Origin: an uncultured Mediterranea sp.
Lineage (GTDB): Bacteria > Bacteroidota > Bacteroidia > Bacteroidales > Bacteroidaceae
Assembly (NCBI GenBank): GCA_945641355.1
Contig: CALZEQ010000040.1
Span: 1-32,290 of the forward strand
Reading direction: 5' to 3'
Length of the DNA stretch: 32,290 nt
Each line of letters begins with the position of its first letter. Positions within the stretch are counted from its first letter, which is position 1. Under the pieces are notes generated by a model that was not told the origin of the DNA, did not search any database, and saw only the letters and a list, made by a program, of their open reading frames with translations. The position numbers and the translations under genes were made by a program. Shown in pieces: positions 25,020 through 32,290 of this stretch.

Positions 25020-26138
25020 ATGAGCAACGACGAACGTATCTGCAGCATTGCACTCTCCCTCTGTCCGGGCATCGGACATATTGGAGCCAAACGATTGATT
25101 GACAAGATGGGAAGTGCCGTAGAGCTCTTCCGTCAGCGGAAAAACCTGCCGCAACTGCTTTCTGAGGCCACACCGGCAGTGGTGAAAGCACTGGATTGTC
25201 CGGACGCTTTCCGACGGGCCGAGCGAGAGCTGGAGTTTGTGGAGAAGAACCGCATCACTTGTCTGACGCTGAAAGATGAGGCTTATCCTTCGCGGATGCG
25301 CGAGTGCGAAGATGCGCCGGTTGTGCTCTTTTTCAAAGGACACTGCGACTTCAACCGGTTGCGGGTCATCAGTGTGGTAGGAACCCGTCGGGCTACGGAG
25401 TACGGCAAGCAATTCTGCAACGACTTTCTGCGTGACCTGGCCGCCTTATATCCCGATACGCTGGTTGTGAGCGGACTGGCCTATGGCATTGACATACATG
25501 CGCATCGTGCTGCGTTGGCTCACGGGCTCTCAACAGTAGCTGTTCTGGCTCACGGGCTGGATAGGCTCTATCCATATACGCATCGGAAGACGGCTGTAGA
25601 GATGCTGGAGGGAGGAGGACTGCTCACCGAGTTTCTGAGCGAGACCAATCCCGACCGTCACAACTTCGTCAGCCGCAACCGTATAGTAGCCGGCATGAGT
25701 GACGCTACCATTGTAGTGGAGTCGGCACTGAAAGGAGGCTCGCTGATTACAGCCGACTTGGCCAATGAGTACCAACGCGACTGTTTCGCTCTGCCCGGCC
25801 GTATTCACGACGCGGCTTCCTTGGGCTGCAACCGGCTGATACACGATAACAAAGCTGCTCTTGTGGAGAGTGCCGAAGACTTTGTGGAAGCCATGGGGTG
25901 GTGTACCGCCGGCCGGATTAAGCCTGAAGCTGTGCAGCGTACCCTATTCCCCAATCTGACAAGTGAAGAGGAGCGCATCGTACAACTGCTTTCCACACAT
26001 GGCGACCTGCATATCAATACGCTGGTCGTGAAGGCCGATATCCCCATCAATCGCATGAGTACGTTGCTGTTTGAGCTGGAGATGCGCGGTGTCATCAAGG
26101 CCTTGGCCGGAGGCAGCTATCATCTGCTTGCTTTCTGA
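25020..26138 (+). CDS. dprA: DNA-processing protein DprA
   Basis: 372-aa DprA/Smf protein, which loads RecA onto incoming single-stranded DNA during transformation and is widespread even in non-competent bacteria. Order of parts: an N-terminal HhH/SAM-like region (LCPGIGHIGAKRLI, 15-28), then the Rossmann-like core with VGTRRAT (120-126), SGLAYGID (151-158), SRNRI (218-222) and GGSLITA (239-245). A C-terminal winged-helix DML1-like domain spans about 310-372. It is the last gene of the trhP group and converges on luxS with 17 bp between stops. Confidence 0.96.
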   Translation: MSNDERICSIALSLCPGIGHIGAKRLIDKMGSAVELFRQRKNLPQLLSEATPAVVKALDCPDAFRRAERELEFVEKNRITCLTLKDEAYPSRMRECEDAPVVLFFKGHCDFNRLRVISVVGTRRATEYGKQFCNDFLRDLAALYPDTLVVSGLAYGIDIHAHRAALAHGLSTVAVLAHGLDRLYPYTHRKTAVEMLEGGGLLTEFLSETNPDRHNFVSRNRIVAGMSDATIVVESALKGGSLITADLANEYQRDCFALPGRIHDAASLGCNRLIHDNKAALVESAEDFVEAMGWCTAGRIKPEAVQRTLFPNLTSEEERIVQLLSTHGDLHINTLVVKADIPINRMSTLLFELEMRGVIKALAGGSYHLLAF

Positions 26139-26155
26139 CAGCTGCCTTGCCAGAA

Positions 26156-26683
26156 TCAATCCTCATTCTTCTCAGGATAGCGCATATTCTCTTCGGTCAT
26201 CTGTTCCAGCACCTCGTGCAGGTATTTGGCAGCTTCCCATCGCGCCATAGGCAGGTCGTGCAACAGGTAGTTGCCGCAATCGGCAGGTGTGGTGCCCGGC
26301 ACTTCGCCTTCGTATGTCGCCACGAAACGGAAGGTGTCCTTCATCAACGCTACGATGTCCTCGGGTTGCAGATTCCCTTTCATCAGCAGGTAGTTGCCTG
26401 TAAGGCACCCCATCGGACCCCAGTAGACGATGCGGTCGCGCCAATTAGGCTCGTTGCGCAGATACGTGGCGGCCAGATGCTCAATGGTGTGCAGGGCTCC
26501 TTGTCCCAAGGCAGGCTCCCGATTGGGCTCCTTCATGCGGATATCGAATGTAGTGACGGTTTCTCCTCCCACCCTGTCACGGCGCGACACGTAGATGCCT
26601 CGCTTCAGTTGCAAGTGGTCGATGGTAAAGCTCGGTATTTTCTCCATTTCCATATGAATATGTATATTTTTGGTAATCTTCAT
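26156..26683 (-). CDS. luxS: S-ribosylhomocysteine lyase (AI-2 synthase)
   Basis: Cleaves S-ribosylhomocysteine to homocysteine and DPD, the precursor of autoinducer-2. Catalytic residues are complete: the metal ligands H65 and H69 with base E68 in ALHTIEHLA, the active-site C93 in GPMGCLTGNY, and the third metal ligand C136 in PADCGNYLLHDL. The ATG at 26683 shares one base with the mtnN stop (TAATG), implying coupled translation, and gives 175 aa. Most LuxS proteins begin at the equivalent of MEKIPSF, that is M13 here (26647), so the extra N-terminal residues may not be translated. Together with MtnN it forms a complete two-step SAH detoxification route. Confidence 0.95.
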   Translation of the reverse strand: MKITKNIHIHMEMEKIPSFTIDHLQLKRGIYVSRRDRVGGETVTTFDIRMKEPNREPALGQGALHTIEHLAATYLRNEPNWRDRIVYWGPMGCLTGNYLLMKGNLQPEDIVALMKDTFRFVATYEGEVPGTTPADCGNYLLHDLPMARWEAAKYLHEVLEQMTEENMRYPEKNED

Positions 26684-27402
26684 TATTCTCCCAGCGTCGA
26701 TACAAAACGCCACGTCGTTTCAAACGAACGGTCGGCCATCATCTGCCAGAAGTTTTGGTATTGGGCGAAGTTGTCGGGATGCGCTCCCGGCGTATCACTG
26801 ACGATGCGCAGGCTGATGAAAGGCACCTTTCCTTCCACATAGCAGGTCTGCGCAATGGCTGCCGACTCCATATCTACCGCCATGGTAGTCGGGAAGTGGC
26901 TACGTATCTGCTGCAGCTCGGCAGCGCTCTCTACAAAGCGGTCGCCCGTTGCAATCAGTCCGCACCATATTTTACCCTCTCTCTCATCGTTTTGCTGTTG
27001 CGAAGCAATGCGTTGTGCATGTCGTAGCAGCGCCTCATCCGATTCGTAGTAAAGGGGCATTCCCTGAATCTGTCCGTACTCGCTGCCGTCCGGTCCGCAA
27101 TACACGTCGTGATAGACGGTCTGTGCAGCGGCCACCACGTCGGCCGGTTTCATGCGTTCGTCTGCCCCGCCGGCCACACCCGTACTGATGACACAGTGCG
27201 GATGATAACGCCGAATCAATTCTGCCGTTCCGATAGCCGCGTTCACCTTACCGATGCCGCATTGGGTCAGTACCAATGTATTGTTGCCGACGCGCCCCTC
27301 CACATAGCAGAAGGCGCCCTCTTGAGTCGTTTTCTTTTCCTGCAGTCGCGCCGCCAGCTGGCGATGTTCGCTATCCATGGCGCTGATAATGCCTATAATC
27401 AT
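26683..27402 (-). CDS. mtnN: 5'-methylthioadenosine/S-adenosylhomocysteine nucleosidase
   Basis: Removes adenine from S-adenosylhomocysteine and methylthioadenosine; the SAH product, S-ribosylhomocysteine, is the LuxS substrate. The 239-aa protein shows GIISAMDSE with catalytic E12, VISTGVAGG (71-79), ATGDRFV (151-157), VDMESAAIAQ with M178/E179 contacting the ribose, and the general acid D203 in VSDTPG. It is the upstream member of an overlapping pair with luxS. A TATCTTTG box (27443 to 27436) on the minus strand lies 34 bp before the ATG. Confidence 0.96.
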   Translation of the reverse strand: MIIGIISAMDSEHRQLAARLQEKKTTQEGAFCYVEGRVGNNTLVLTQCGIGKVNAAIGTAELIRRYHPHCVISTGVAGGADERMKPADVVAAAQTVYHDVYCGPDGSEYGQIQGMPLYYESDEALLRHAQRIASQQQNDEREGKIWCGLIATGDRFVESAAELQQIRSHFPTTMAVDMESAAIAQTCYVEGKVPFISLRIVSDTPGAHPDNFAQYQNFWQMMADRSFETTWRFVSTLGE

Positions 27403-27435
27403 ACTGTTTTCCTATTTCGTTAACTATTCGGGGGA

Positions 27436-27474
27436 CAAAGATAATGTAAAATGTTCAAAAATCGCTTATCTTTG
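27436..27474. promoter_or_regulatory. Divergent -7 boxes for mtnN and the GH92 gene
   Basis: Two copies of TATCTTTG, one on the minus strand (27443 to 27436) facing mtnN and one on the plus strand (27467-27474) facing the GH92 gene, lie within 39 bp. The -33 zones of the two promoters would overlap, so the two transcription units may interfere with each other. Neither has a clear -33 TTG. Confidence 0.5.
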
Positions 27475-27499
27475 TGGCTATGAAACAATATCAAACTTT

Positions 27500-30388
27500 A
27501 TGAAATCACCTGTTCTAACCGGTATTTGTACCACACTGTTAGGAGTCGTCTGTGCCCTCACGTTGCAGGCTGCTCCATCTGCCTCTTCCGAGGAGAGGCC
27601 GTCTGACGACTCACGCTATCCGTTGTGCAACCATGTAGACCCTCGTATCGGTAGCGAAGGGTTAGGCCGCGTCTTTATCGGTCCCTCTTGTCCTTTTGGC
27701 ATGGTAAAGCCGTCGCCCGACTGTACCCCTTCGCCCAACAGCGGCTGGCTGCCCATGCCCGAACGGGTGGACGGTTTTGCGCAGATACACGTCAGCGGCA
27801 CGGGAGGCGGACCTAAGTACGGCAATATCCTTGTGATGCCCTTCGTAGAGGGGATGGATCGTACCAGCCACATCGACTACCGCCTTTACGAGCATATCAG
27901 TCTGGGCTATTACGACACCCGTTTTCGCGAGAGCGGCATCCGCAGCGAAGTGACCACCGCTTCACGTGCATCGATGTACCGCTTTACCTACCCCGCAGAG
28001 TCGGCCCGTGCGCTGGCCATCGATGCCGGTTTCTTCTTGGGCGAGAGCCCCGTGCCCGATGCCCGCGAGGCACAACAGTTCGTCGGTTCCGAGATACAGA
28101 TACTCTCCGACCACGAAGTGTGCGGTTATTCACGCATCCGAGGCGGCTGGAACAATGGACGGGCCTATACCGTCTACTTCCATGCCGAGACCGACCGTCC
28201 CTTTGTGCGTACTGCTACCTGGAGGGGAACTGCCATACAGCCCGAAGTGAAGATGCAGGCCGATGGCGGAACGAAGTGTGGGGCGCTGTTGCGTTTTGCC
28301 GACACGGCCGATGCCGACAGCGTCGTCCAGCTGAAGATTGGCATTTCCTTTATCAGCTGTCTGAAGGCACGTCAGAACCTGCAGGAAGAGCTTCCCCACT
28401 GGTCGTTCCAGCAGGCACACGACCAGCTGTTGGCCAGTTGGGAGAATCTGCTGGAGCGCATCGAGCTTTCACCCCGTGCAACGGATGCCCAGAAGCGTAT
28501 GTTCTACACCGCTTTGTATCATACCATGCTGATGCCCGTTGACCGTACCGGCGAGAATCCCTTGTGGAATGACTCGGGTGTCCCTTACTACGACGATTTC
28601 TACGCCATTTGGGACACCTACCGTTCCTCATCCCCCCTTATCACCCTGATTGACCCTGAACGCGAAGCCGACATCGTGCGCTCGCTGATCAACATCTATC
28701 GCCGTGACGGCTACATGCCCGATGCCCGCAGCGGCAACTGCAACGGACGGACGCAAGGAGGGTCGAATGCCGAGATAGTCATTGCCGATGCCTTTGTGAA
28801 AGGGGTGAAGGGAGTTGACTATGAACAGGCACTGGAGGCGATGCTGAAGGATGCGACCGTGGACCCGGGTGCCAATCACGAGGCCGAGGGACGAGGCGGA
28901 CTGAACGAGTACCTGCGTCTGGGCTACGTGCCCTACGGCATCCCACGTGCCGGCAACCGCACGGTGGAGTATGCCTACTGCGACTATGCCATTGCCTTGG
29001 TAGCCAAGGGACTTGGCAAGGAGGCACTCTATCGGCACTACCTGAAGCAGAGCGGCAACTGGAAGAACCTGTGGCGCAGTGACTATCAGCACGAAGGTGC
29101 CCAAGGCTTCATCCTGCCTCGCGATGCACAGGGCAACTGGTTGGACGAACTGCCATTCGGACATAGCGAACTGGAGCAGCCTACCTTCCGATACACACCG
29201 CTCACCTTCGAGGGCCCGTGGTACAAGCCCTGGTGGAGTATGTTCTTCTACGAGGCTTCATCGTGGGAATACTCGCTCAGCATTCCGCACGATGTGCCCG
29301 GACTGATGGAGGCTTGTGGCGGACGCGAAGCCTTCGAGCGTCGGCTGGACATCTTCTTCGACCGCGGTTTCTTCAACGTCAACAACGAACCGTCGTTCCT
29401 CTCTCCTTGCCTTTACCATTGGTTGGACAAGCCATGGCGTAGCAGCGACCGCATACTCGACATCATCCGCCGCCACTACAACGACACGCCGAAGGGCCTG
29501 CCGGGCAACGATGACTCGGGTGCCATGTCTTCGTGGTTGGCCTTCCATTTCACCGGCCTCTATCCGAATGCGGGGCAGGACTACTACCTGATTCATACAC
29601 CGGTGGTGGATGAGGCTACCTATCATCCCGCTCCGGGGGTCAGCTTCCGCATCGTGGCCAAGGGATTGTCGGAAAAGAACCGCTACATACAGAGCATCAC
29701 CCTCAACGGAAAGCCCTATCCATGCTCCATCCTGCGCCACGCCGACCTGGTGGCCGGCGGCGAGTTGGTGCTGCAGATGGGCCGCAAGCCGGTAGCCTTC
29801 TCTATGGAGGGAGGCGAAGTCTCGGCCGCTGCCGCCCAGACCACCTTGCCCCGGGTGCTTCCTGCCACAGGGCTGGGGGCCTCTTTACCGGTAGGTACAA
29901 CGGCTGCCCGCACGGCATCGAGTGACTCCACCCTGCTGTTTGTCTTCCGTCTGCACGGACAGACGCGCCGCTACCAGATGTCGTTTCACCCCTGCCCGCA
30001 CGGCGAGCTGCGCGTGGAATGGGGCATCGAACGCAACCTGCATTGGCAGTCGGGCAGCTTCACCCTGCCTGCAGAGGCTGTGCAACAGGGCAGCCGGCTG
30101 AACTTTACGCAACCCGAAGACGGAACGCACCTGCGCCTGCAGGTCGACGAGACCTCGTATCTGCTGTCGGCCCGCGCCTATCGGGAGCTGACGGAGAAGC
30201 AACGCTTTACCTACAACGGACGCAACTTCCGTCTGGTAGAGCGGGGTGCCGACAGCAAGGGGCGGCCTACGCTGCGTGTACGCGAAGATGCCGAGGGATG
30301 CGAGATGTGGATTTGGGACCGCTCTGACCTGCCGCTGGTGCTGCAGATGCAGAACAATCCGTTGGAGATAGATTGGCGGGTAGAATAA
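27500..30388 (+). CDS. Secreted GH92 family alpha-mannosidase-like glycosidase
   Basis: 962-aa exported enzyme. Residues 1-24 are a signal peptide without lipobox (TLQAAPS). The GH92 start signature VDPRIGSEGLGRVFIGPS (46-63) is a variant of VDPFIGTGG, followed by CPFGMVKPSPD. The catalytic half has WDTYRSSSPLITL, NGRTQGGSNAEIVIADAFVKG and GNDDSGAMSSW (669-679). In the last, D672 matches the conserved base region, while most family members have GNED. GH92 enzymes are calcium-dependent exo-alpha-mannosidases. From about residue 770 there are roughly 190 further residues not expected of a typical 750-aa member. It is not next to SusC/SusD or sigma/anti-sigma genes. The ATG at 27500 was chosen because the longer frame crosses the promoter and this start gives the signal peptide. 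Confidence 0.9.
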   Translation: MKSPVLTGICTTLLGVVCALTLQAAPSASSEERPSDDSRYPLCNHVDPRIGSEGLGRVFIGPSCPFGMVKPSPDCTPSPNSGWLPMPERVDGFAQIHVSGTGGGPKYGNILVMPFVEGMDRTSHIDYRLYEHISLGYYDTRFRESGIRSEVTTASRASMYRFTYPAESARALAIDAGFFLGESPVPDAREAQQFVGSEIQILSDHEVCGYSRIRGGWNNGRAYTVYFHAETDRPFVRTATWRGTAIQPEVKMQADGGTKCGALLRFADTADADSVVQLKIGISFISCLKARQNLQEELPHWSFQQAHDQLLASWENLLERIELSPRATDAQKRMFYTALYHTMLMPVDRTGENPLWNDSGVPYYDDFYAIWDTYRSSSPLITLIDPEREADIVRSLINIYRRDGYMPDARSGNCNGRTQGGSNAEIVIADAFVKGVKGVDYEQALEAMLKDATVDPGANHEAEGRGGLNEYLRLGYVPYGIPRAGNRTVEYAYCDYAIALVAKGLGKEALYRHYLKQSGNWKNLWRSDYQHEGAQGFILPRDAQGNWLDELPFGHSELEQPTFRYTPLTFEGPWYKPWWSMFFYEASSWEYSLSIPHDVPGLMEACGGREAFERRLDIFFDRGFFNVNNEPSFLSPCLYHWLDKPWRSSDRILDIIRRHYNDTPKGLPGNDDSGAMSSWLAFHFTGLYPNAGQDYYLIHTPVVDEATYHPAPGVSFRIVAKGLSEKNRYIQSITLNGKPYPCSILRHADLVAGGELVLQMGRKPVAFSMEGGEVSAAAAQTTLPRVLPATGLGASLPVGTTAARTASSDSTLLFVFRLHGQTRRYQMSFHPCPHGELRVEWGIERNLHWQSGSFTLPAEAVQQGSRLNFTQPEDGTHLRLQVDETSYLLSARAYRELTEKQRFTYNGRNFRLVERGADSKGRPTLRVREDAEGCEMWIWDRSDLPLVLQMQNNPLEIDWRVE

Positions 30389-30425
30389 ACCAGTAAAAAT
30401 CTCTCGTTTACTCGGTTTTTTGCAC

Positions 30426-30433
30426 TATCTTTG
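30426..30433 (+). promoter_or_regulatory. Putative tyrS promoter -7 box
   Basis: TATCTTTG matches TAnnTTTG, 43 bp before the tyrS ATG. At the -33 distance there is TCG (30404-30406) in place of TTG. Confidence 0.55.
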
Positions 30434-30476
30434 CACCCAAAATTTTGAAACATAACCATTATAACATTTTCATTCG

Positions 30477-31769
30477 ATGAATTTTGTAGAAGAATTAAGA
30501 TGGCGTGGCATGCTCCATACCATGATGCCGGGTACTGAGGAGCTGCTCTCTAAAGAGCAGGTGACGGCCTATGTGGGCATTGACCCTACCGCCGATTCGC
30601 TGCACATCGGCCACTTGTGTGGCGTGATGATGCTCCGTCACTTCCAGCGTTGCGGACACAAGCCGCTGGCACTGGTAGGAGGTGCTACAGGTATGATTGG
30701 CGACCCCTCGGGTAAATCGCAGGAGCGCAATCTGCTGGATGAAGAGACGCTGCGTCACAATGTTGCCTGCATCAAGGCACAGCTGGCCAAGTTCCTTGAC
30801 TTTGAAAGCGAGGCCGACAACAAGGCCGAATTGGTGAACAACTACGATTGGATGAAGGACTTTACCTTCCTGGACTTTGCCCGTGAGGTGGGCAAGCACA
30901 TCACCGTCAACTACATGATGGCCAAGGATTCTGTCCAGAAGCGACTGAACGGAGAAGCCCGCGACGGACTCTCCTTTACCGAGTTCACCTACCAGTTGCT
31001 GCAAGGATATGACTTCCTCTACCTGTACGAGCACAAGAACTGCAAGTTGCAGATGGGCGGCAGCGACCAGTGGGGCAACATCACCACAGGTGCCGAGCTG
31101 ATTCGTCGCACCAACGGAGGCGAAGTGTTCGCCCTGACTTGCCCCCTCATCACGAAGGCCGACGGAGGTAAGTTCGGCAAGACGGAGAGCGGCAACGTAT
31201 GGCTCGACCCGCGCTACACGTCGCCCTACAAGTTCTACCAGTTCTGGCTGAACGTGAGCGATGCAGATGCCGAACGCTACATCAAGATATTCACCATGAT
31301 TTCGAAAGAGGAGATTGAAGCCCTCATTGCCGAACACCGCGAGGCTCCGCACCTGCGCATCCTGCAGAAGCGGCTGGCCAAGGAGGTGACCATACTGGTG
31401 CATTCCGAAGCTGACTACAACGCTGCCGTCGAGGCATCGGGCATCCTCTTTGGCAATGCCACCAGTGAAGCGTTGAAGCGCCTGGACGAGCCTACGCTGC
31501 TGGCTGTGTTCGAGGGCGTACCGCAGTATGAGGTGTCGCGTGAGGCACTGAATGCCGGCGTGAAGGCCGTAGACCTCTTTACCGAACAGGCAGCTGTATT
31601 TGCCTCGAAGGGTGAGATGCGCAAGCTGGTGCAGGGCGGAGGCGTATCGCTGAACAAGGAGAAGCTGACTGCTTTTGACCAGACCGTGACGGCTGCCGAC
31701 CTGCTGGACGACAAGTATCTGCTGGTACAGCGTGGCAAGAAGAATTACTACTTGCTGATTGCCAAATAA
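30477..31769 (+). CDS. tyrS: Tyrosyl-tRNA synthetase
   Basis: Class I synthetase that charges tRNA-Tyr with tyrosine. The N-terminal Rossmann domain has the HIGH motif at H43-H46 (ADSLHIGHL). The second signature is KFGKT at 232-236, the usual bacterial TyrRS form of KMSKS. The tyrosine/tRNA recognition region contains [13 protein letters not shown] and [13 protein letters not shown]-terminal S4 RNA-binding domain begins near [13 protein letters not shown] and ends [12 protein letters not shown]. 430 aa is the family's normal length. It appears monocistronic with its own -7 box and a stem-loop downstream. Confidence 0.98.
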   Translation: MNFVEELRWRGMLHTMMPGTEELLSKEQVTAYVGIDPTADSLHIGHLCGVMMLRHFQRCGHKPLALVGGATGMIGDPSGKSQERNLLDEETLRHNVACIKAQLAKFLDFESEADNKAELVNNYDWMKDFTFLDFAREVGKHITVNYMMAKDSVQKRLNGEARDGLSFTEFTYQLLQGYDFLYLYEHKNCKLQMGGSDQWGNITTGAELIRRTNGGEVFALTCPLITKADGGKFGKTESGNVWLDPRYTSPYKFYQFWLNVSDADAERYIKIFTMISKEEIEALIAEHREAPHLRILQKRLAKEVTILVHSEADYNAAVEASGILFGNATSEALKRLDEPTLLAVFEGVPQYEVSREALNAGVKAVDLFTEQAAVFASKGEMRKLVQGGGVSLNKEKLTAFDQTVTAADLLDDKYLLVQRGKKNYYLLIAK

Positions 31770-31780
31770 AAAAGATTCTG

Positions 31781-31824
31781 AAGGTCGGGTGGGGGAGACG
31801 TGCGATGTTCCTCCCGCCGGCCTT
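31781..31824 (+). terminator. Stem-loop after tyrS
   Basis: AAGGTCGG (31781-31788) pairs with CCGGCCTT (31817-31824), including one G-U pair. A second G-rich stem, 31791-31795 with 31811-31815, continues it inside a small bulge. No T-run follows directly, so it may be an imperfect terminator or a 3'-end stabilising stem. Confidence 0.5.
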
Positions 31825-31867
31825 GCCTATAAAATTGCAGGGAAGAAGAGAAAAATAGCCCGAAACA

Positions 31868-31899
31868 CTTGCATATTTCGGGACAACCCTCTATCTTTG
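31868..31899 (+). promoter_or_regulatory. Consensus promoter of tRNA-Gln
   Basis: CTTG (31868-31871), a 20-bp spacer and TATCTTTG (31892-31899) form a full Bacteroidetes promoter. Transcription would start near 31905, 25 nt before the mature tRNA. A perfect 7-bp inverted repeat CCCGAAA/TTTCGGG (31859-31865 and 31876-31882) is centred on the -33 element. Confidence 0.78.
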
Positions 31900-31929
31900 C
31901 ACCGCTTTTTAACAGAAAGCCCATAAGTT

Positions 31930-32000
31930 TGGACTATGGTGTAATGGTAGCACAACAGGTTTTGGTTCTGTTTGTCCAGGTTCGAATCCTGGTAGTCCAA
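31930..32000 (+). tRNA. tRNA-Gln (anticodon TTG)
   Basis: 71-nt tRNA. The acceptor stem TGGACTA/TAGTCCA is fully paired with the U1-A72 pair usual in tRNA-Gln. The D stem is GTG/CAC. The anticodon stem ACAGG/TCTGT holds loop TTTTGGT with anticodon TTG at 31962-31964. The T arm is CCAGG-TTCGAAT-CCTGG. The discriminator base is A. The 3' CCA is not encoded (CTG follows), so it must be added after transcription. Confidence 0.97.
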
Positions 32001-32010
32001 CTGATCAGGT

Positions 32011-32045
32011 AAGAGGGAAGTTGCAAATCGTGACTTCCCTCTTTT
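32011..32045 (+). terminator. Terminator of the tRNA-Gln transcript
   Basis: AAGAGGGAAGT (32011-32021) pairs perfectly with ACTTCCCTCTT (32033-32043) around an 11-nt loop and runs into TTTTG on the plus strand. This is a good intrinsic terminator for the tRNA. On the minus strand the same stem is followed by ACCTG, with only a weak U-run inside the stem. Confidence 0.8.
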
Positions 32046-32128
32046 GCTGTATGCCTATACAATCTCAAATTTAAAATTTGAAATTAATAATTTAATGTGC
32101 TTGTGCGGATTGGCCTTTCCTCTGCCTA

Positions 32129-32159
32129 CAAAGATACAAAACCGCACTCCGCTTGTCAA
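32129..32159 (-). promoter_or_regulatory. Orphan consensus promoter facing left
   Basis: On the minus strand, TTG (part of TTGACA, 32159 to 32154), a 20-bp spacer and TATCTTTG (32136 to 32129) form a full-strength promoter. Transcription would start near 32123 and run toward the tRNA-Gln terminator. No ATG occurs on that strand down to about 31925, so no protein-coding gene explains it. Confidence 0.65.
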
Positions 32160-32290
32160 GAGGTAGTGAAGGGGTTTGGTGGCTCATTAACGTCTGTTAA
32201 CCCGATACAGATATATGTAGGCGCGATTGGAGTGCTCTTCCCGACAATCCGGGCAAACAATCCGTCTGTATCTTTCGCATAATTCCTTAT

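Larger units (their letters stand above)
32001..32290. other. Right-edge non-coding region
   Basis: About 290 bp after the tRNA with no credible gene. It contains the tRNA terminator, a perfect AT-rich palindrome CAAATTTAAAATTTG (32067-32081), and the orphan leftward promoter. The 61-codon plus-strand frame at 32097-32282 covers the promoter, has no recognisable domain, and was not called. Confidence 0.55.

Noticed and set aside
26147..26842. 231-codon plus-strand frame over luxS and the mtnN 3' end
   Set aside because: LuxS and MtnN on the minus strand have complete active sites; this frame has none.
30495..31403. 302-codon minus-strand frame inside tyrS
   Set aside because: Shadow of TyrRS, which carries intact HIGH, KFGKT and S4 motifs.
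32097..32282. 61-codon plus-strand frame at the right edge
   Set aside because: It spans the consensus minus-strand promoter, has no domain and no promoter of its own.
31930..32290. Integrated element using tRNA-Gln as attachment site
   Set aside because: No integrase gene and no duplicated tRNA 3' end are visible before the window ends.

Overview
This window reads as a chromosomal segment of a Bacteroidales bacterium, most like Bacteroides or Phocaeicola. Three things point there. The gene families are typical of that order: a DUF2723 membrane protein, DUF4294, GH92, and an exported helix-hairpin-helix protein with a barrel-like C-terminus. The genes lack Shine-Dalgarno sites. Many gene starts are preceded by the Bacteroidetes promoter -7 box (TAnnTTTG), and four promoters also carry a -33 TTG/TTTG at exactly 20 bp. 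The presence of luxS narrows it to the subset of Bacteroidales that carry this gene. I see no insertion sequence, phage, CRISPR array or rRNA. Most of the content is core metabolism and information processing.

Layout from left to right. A leuS-yitT-rdgB operon (+) meets nadA (-) across a perfect bidirectional hairpin. A 494-bp divergent region with palindromes and a textbook promoter leads to a TrmH-family RNA methyltransferase (+). That gene converges on a sensor histidine kinase and a DUF4294 protein (-). Next come an exported HhH/barrel-like protein and lgt (+), then a translationally coupled GT-C membrane protein (DUF2723) and NodB-type deacetylase (-). A 455-bp gap upstream of DUF2723 holds a helically phased repeat array. 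RNase R (-) follows, divergent from a tight three-gene operon (+): a cation diffusion facilitator, an extended short-chain dehydrogenase and a PAP2 phosphotransferase. Its last stop codon overlaps that of dusB (-).

The right third has a trhP-like U32 gene, a hotdog thioesterase and dprA (+), converging on an overlapping mtnN-luxS pair (-) for S-adenosylhomocysteine recycling and AI-2 formation. Then come a large secreted GH92 alpha-mannosidase-like enzyme with an unassigned C-terminal extension, tyrS, and a tRNA-Gln(TTG) with its own promoter and terminator. At the right edge a strong consensus promoter points leftward into DNA with no ATG, which suggests an unannotated small RNA.

The most interesting leads are the five-copy 22-bp-phased AACA-GT-TGTT array upstream of DUF2723, the leuS leader with two mutually exclusive pairings, the CDF/dehydrogenase/PAP2 operon as a possible sphingolipid or membrane-lipid module, the orphan promoter near the tRNA, and the GH92 C-terminal region. 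All functions are inferred from sequence motifs; no database search was run.
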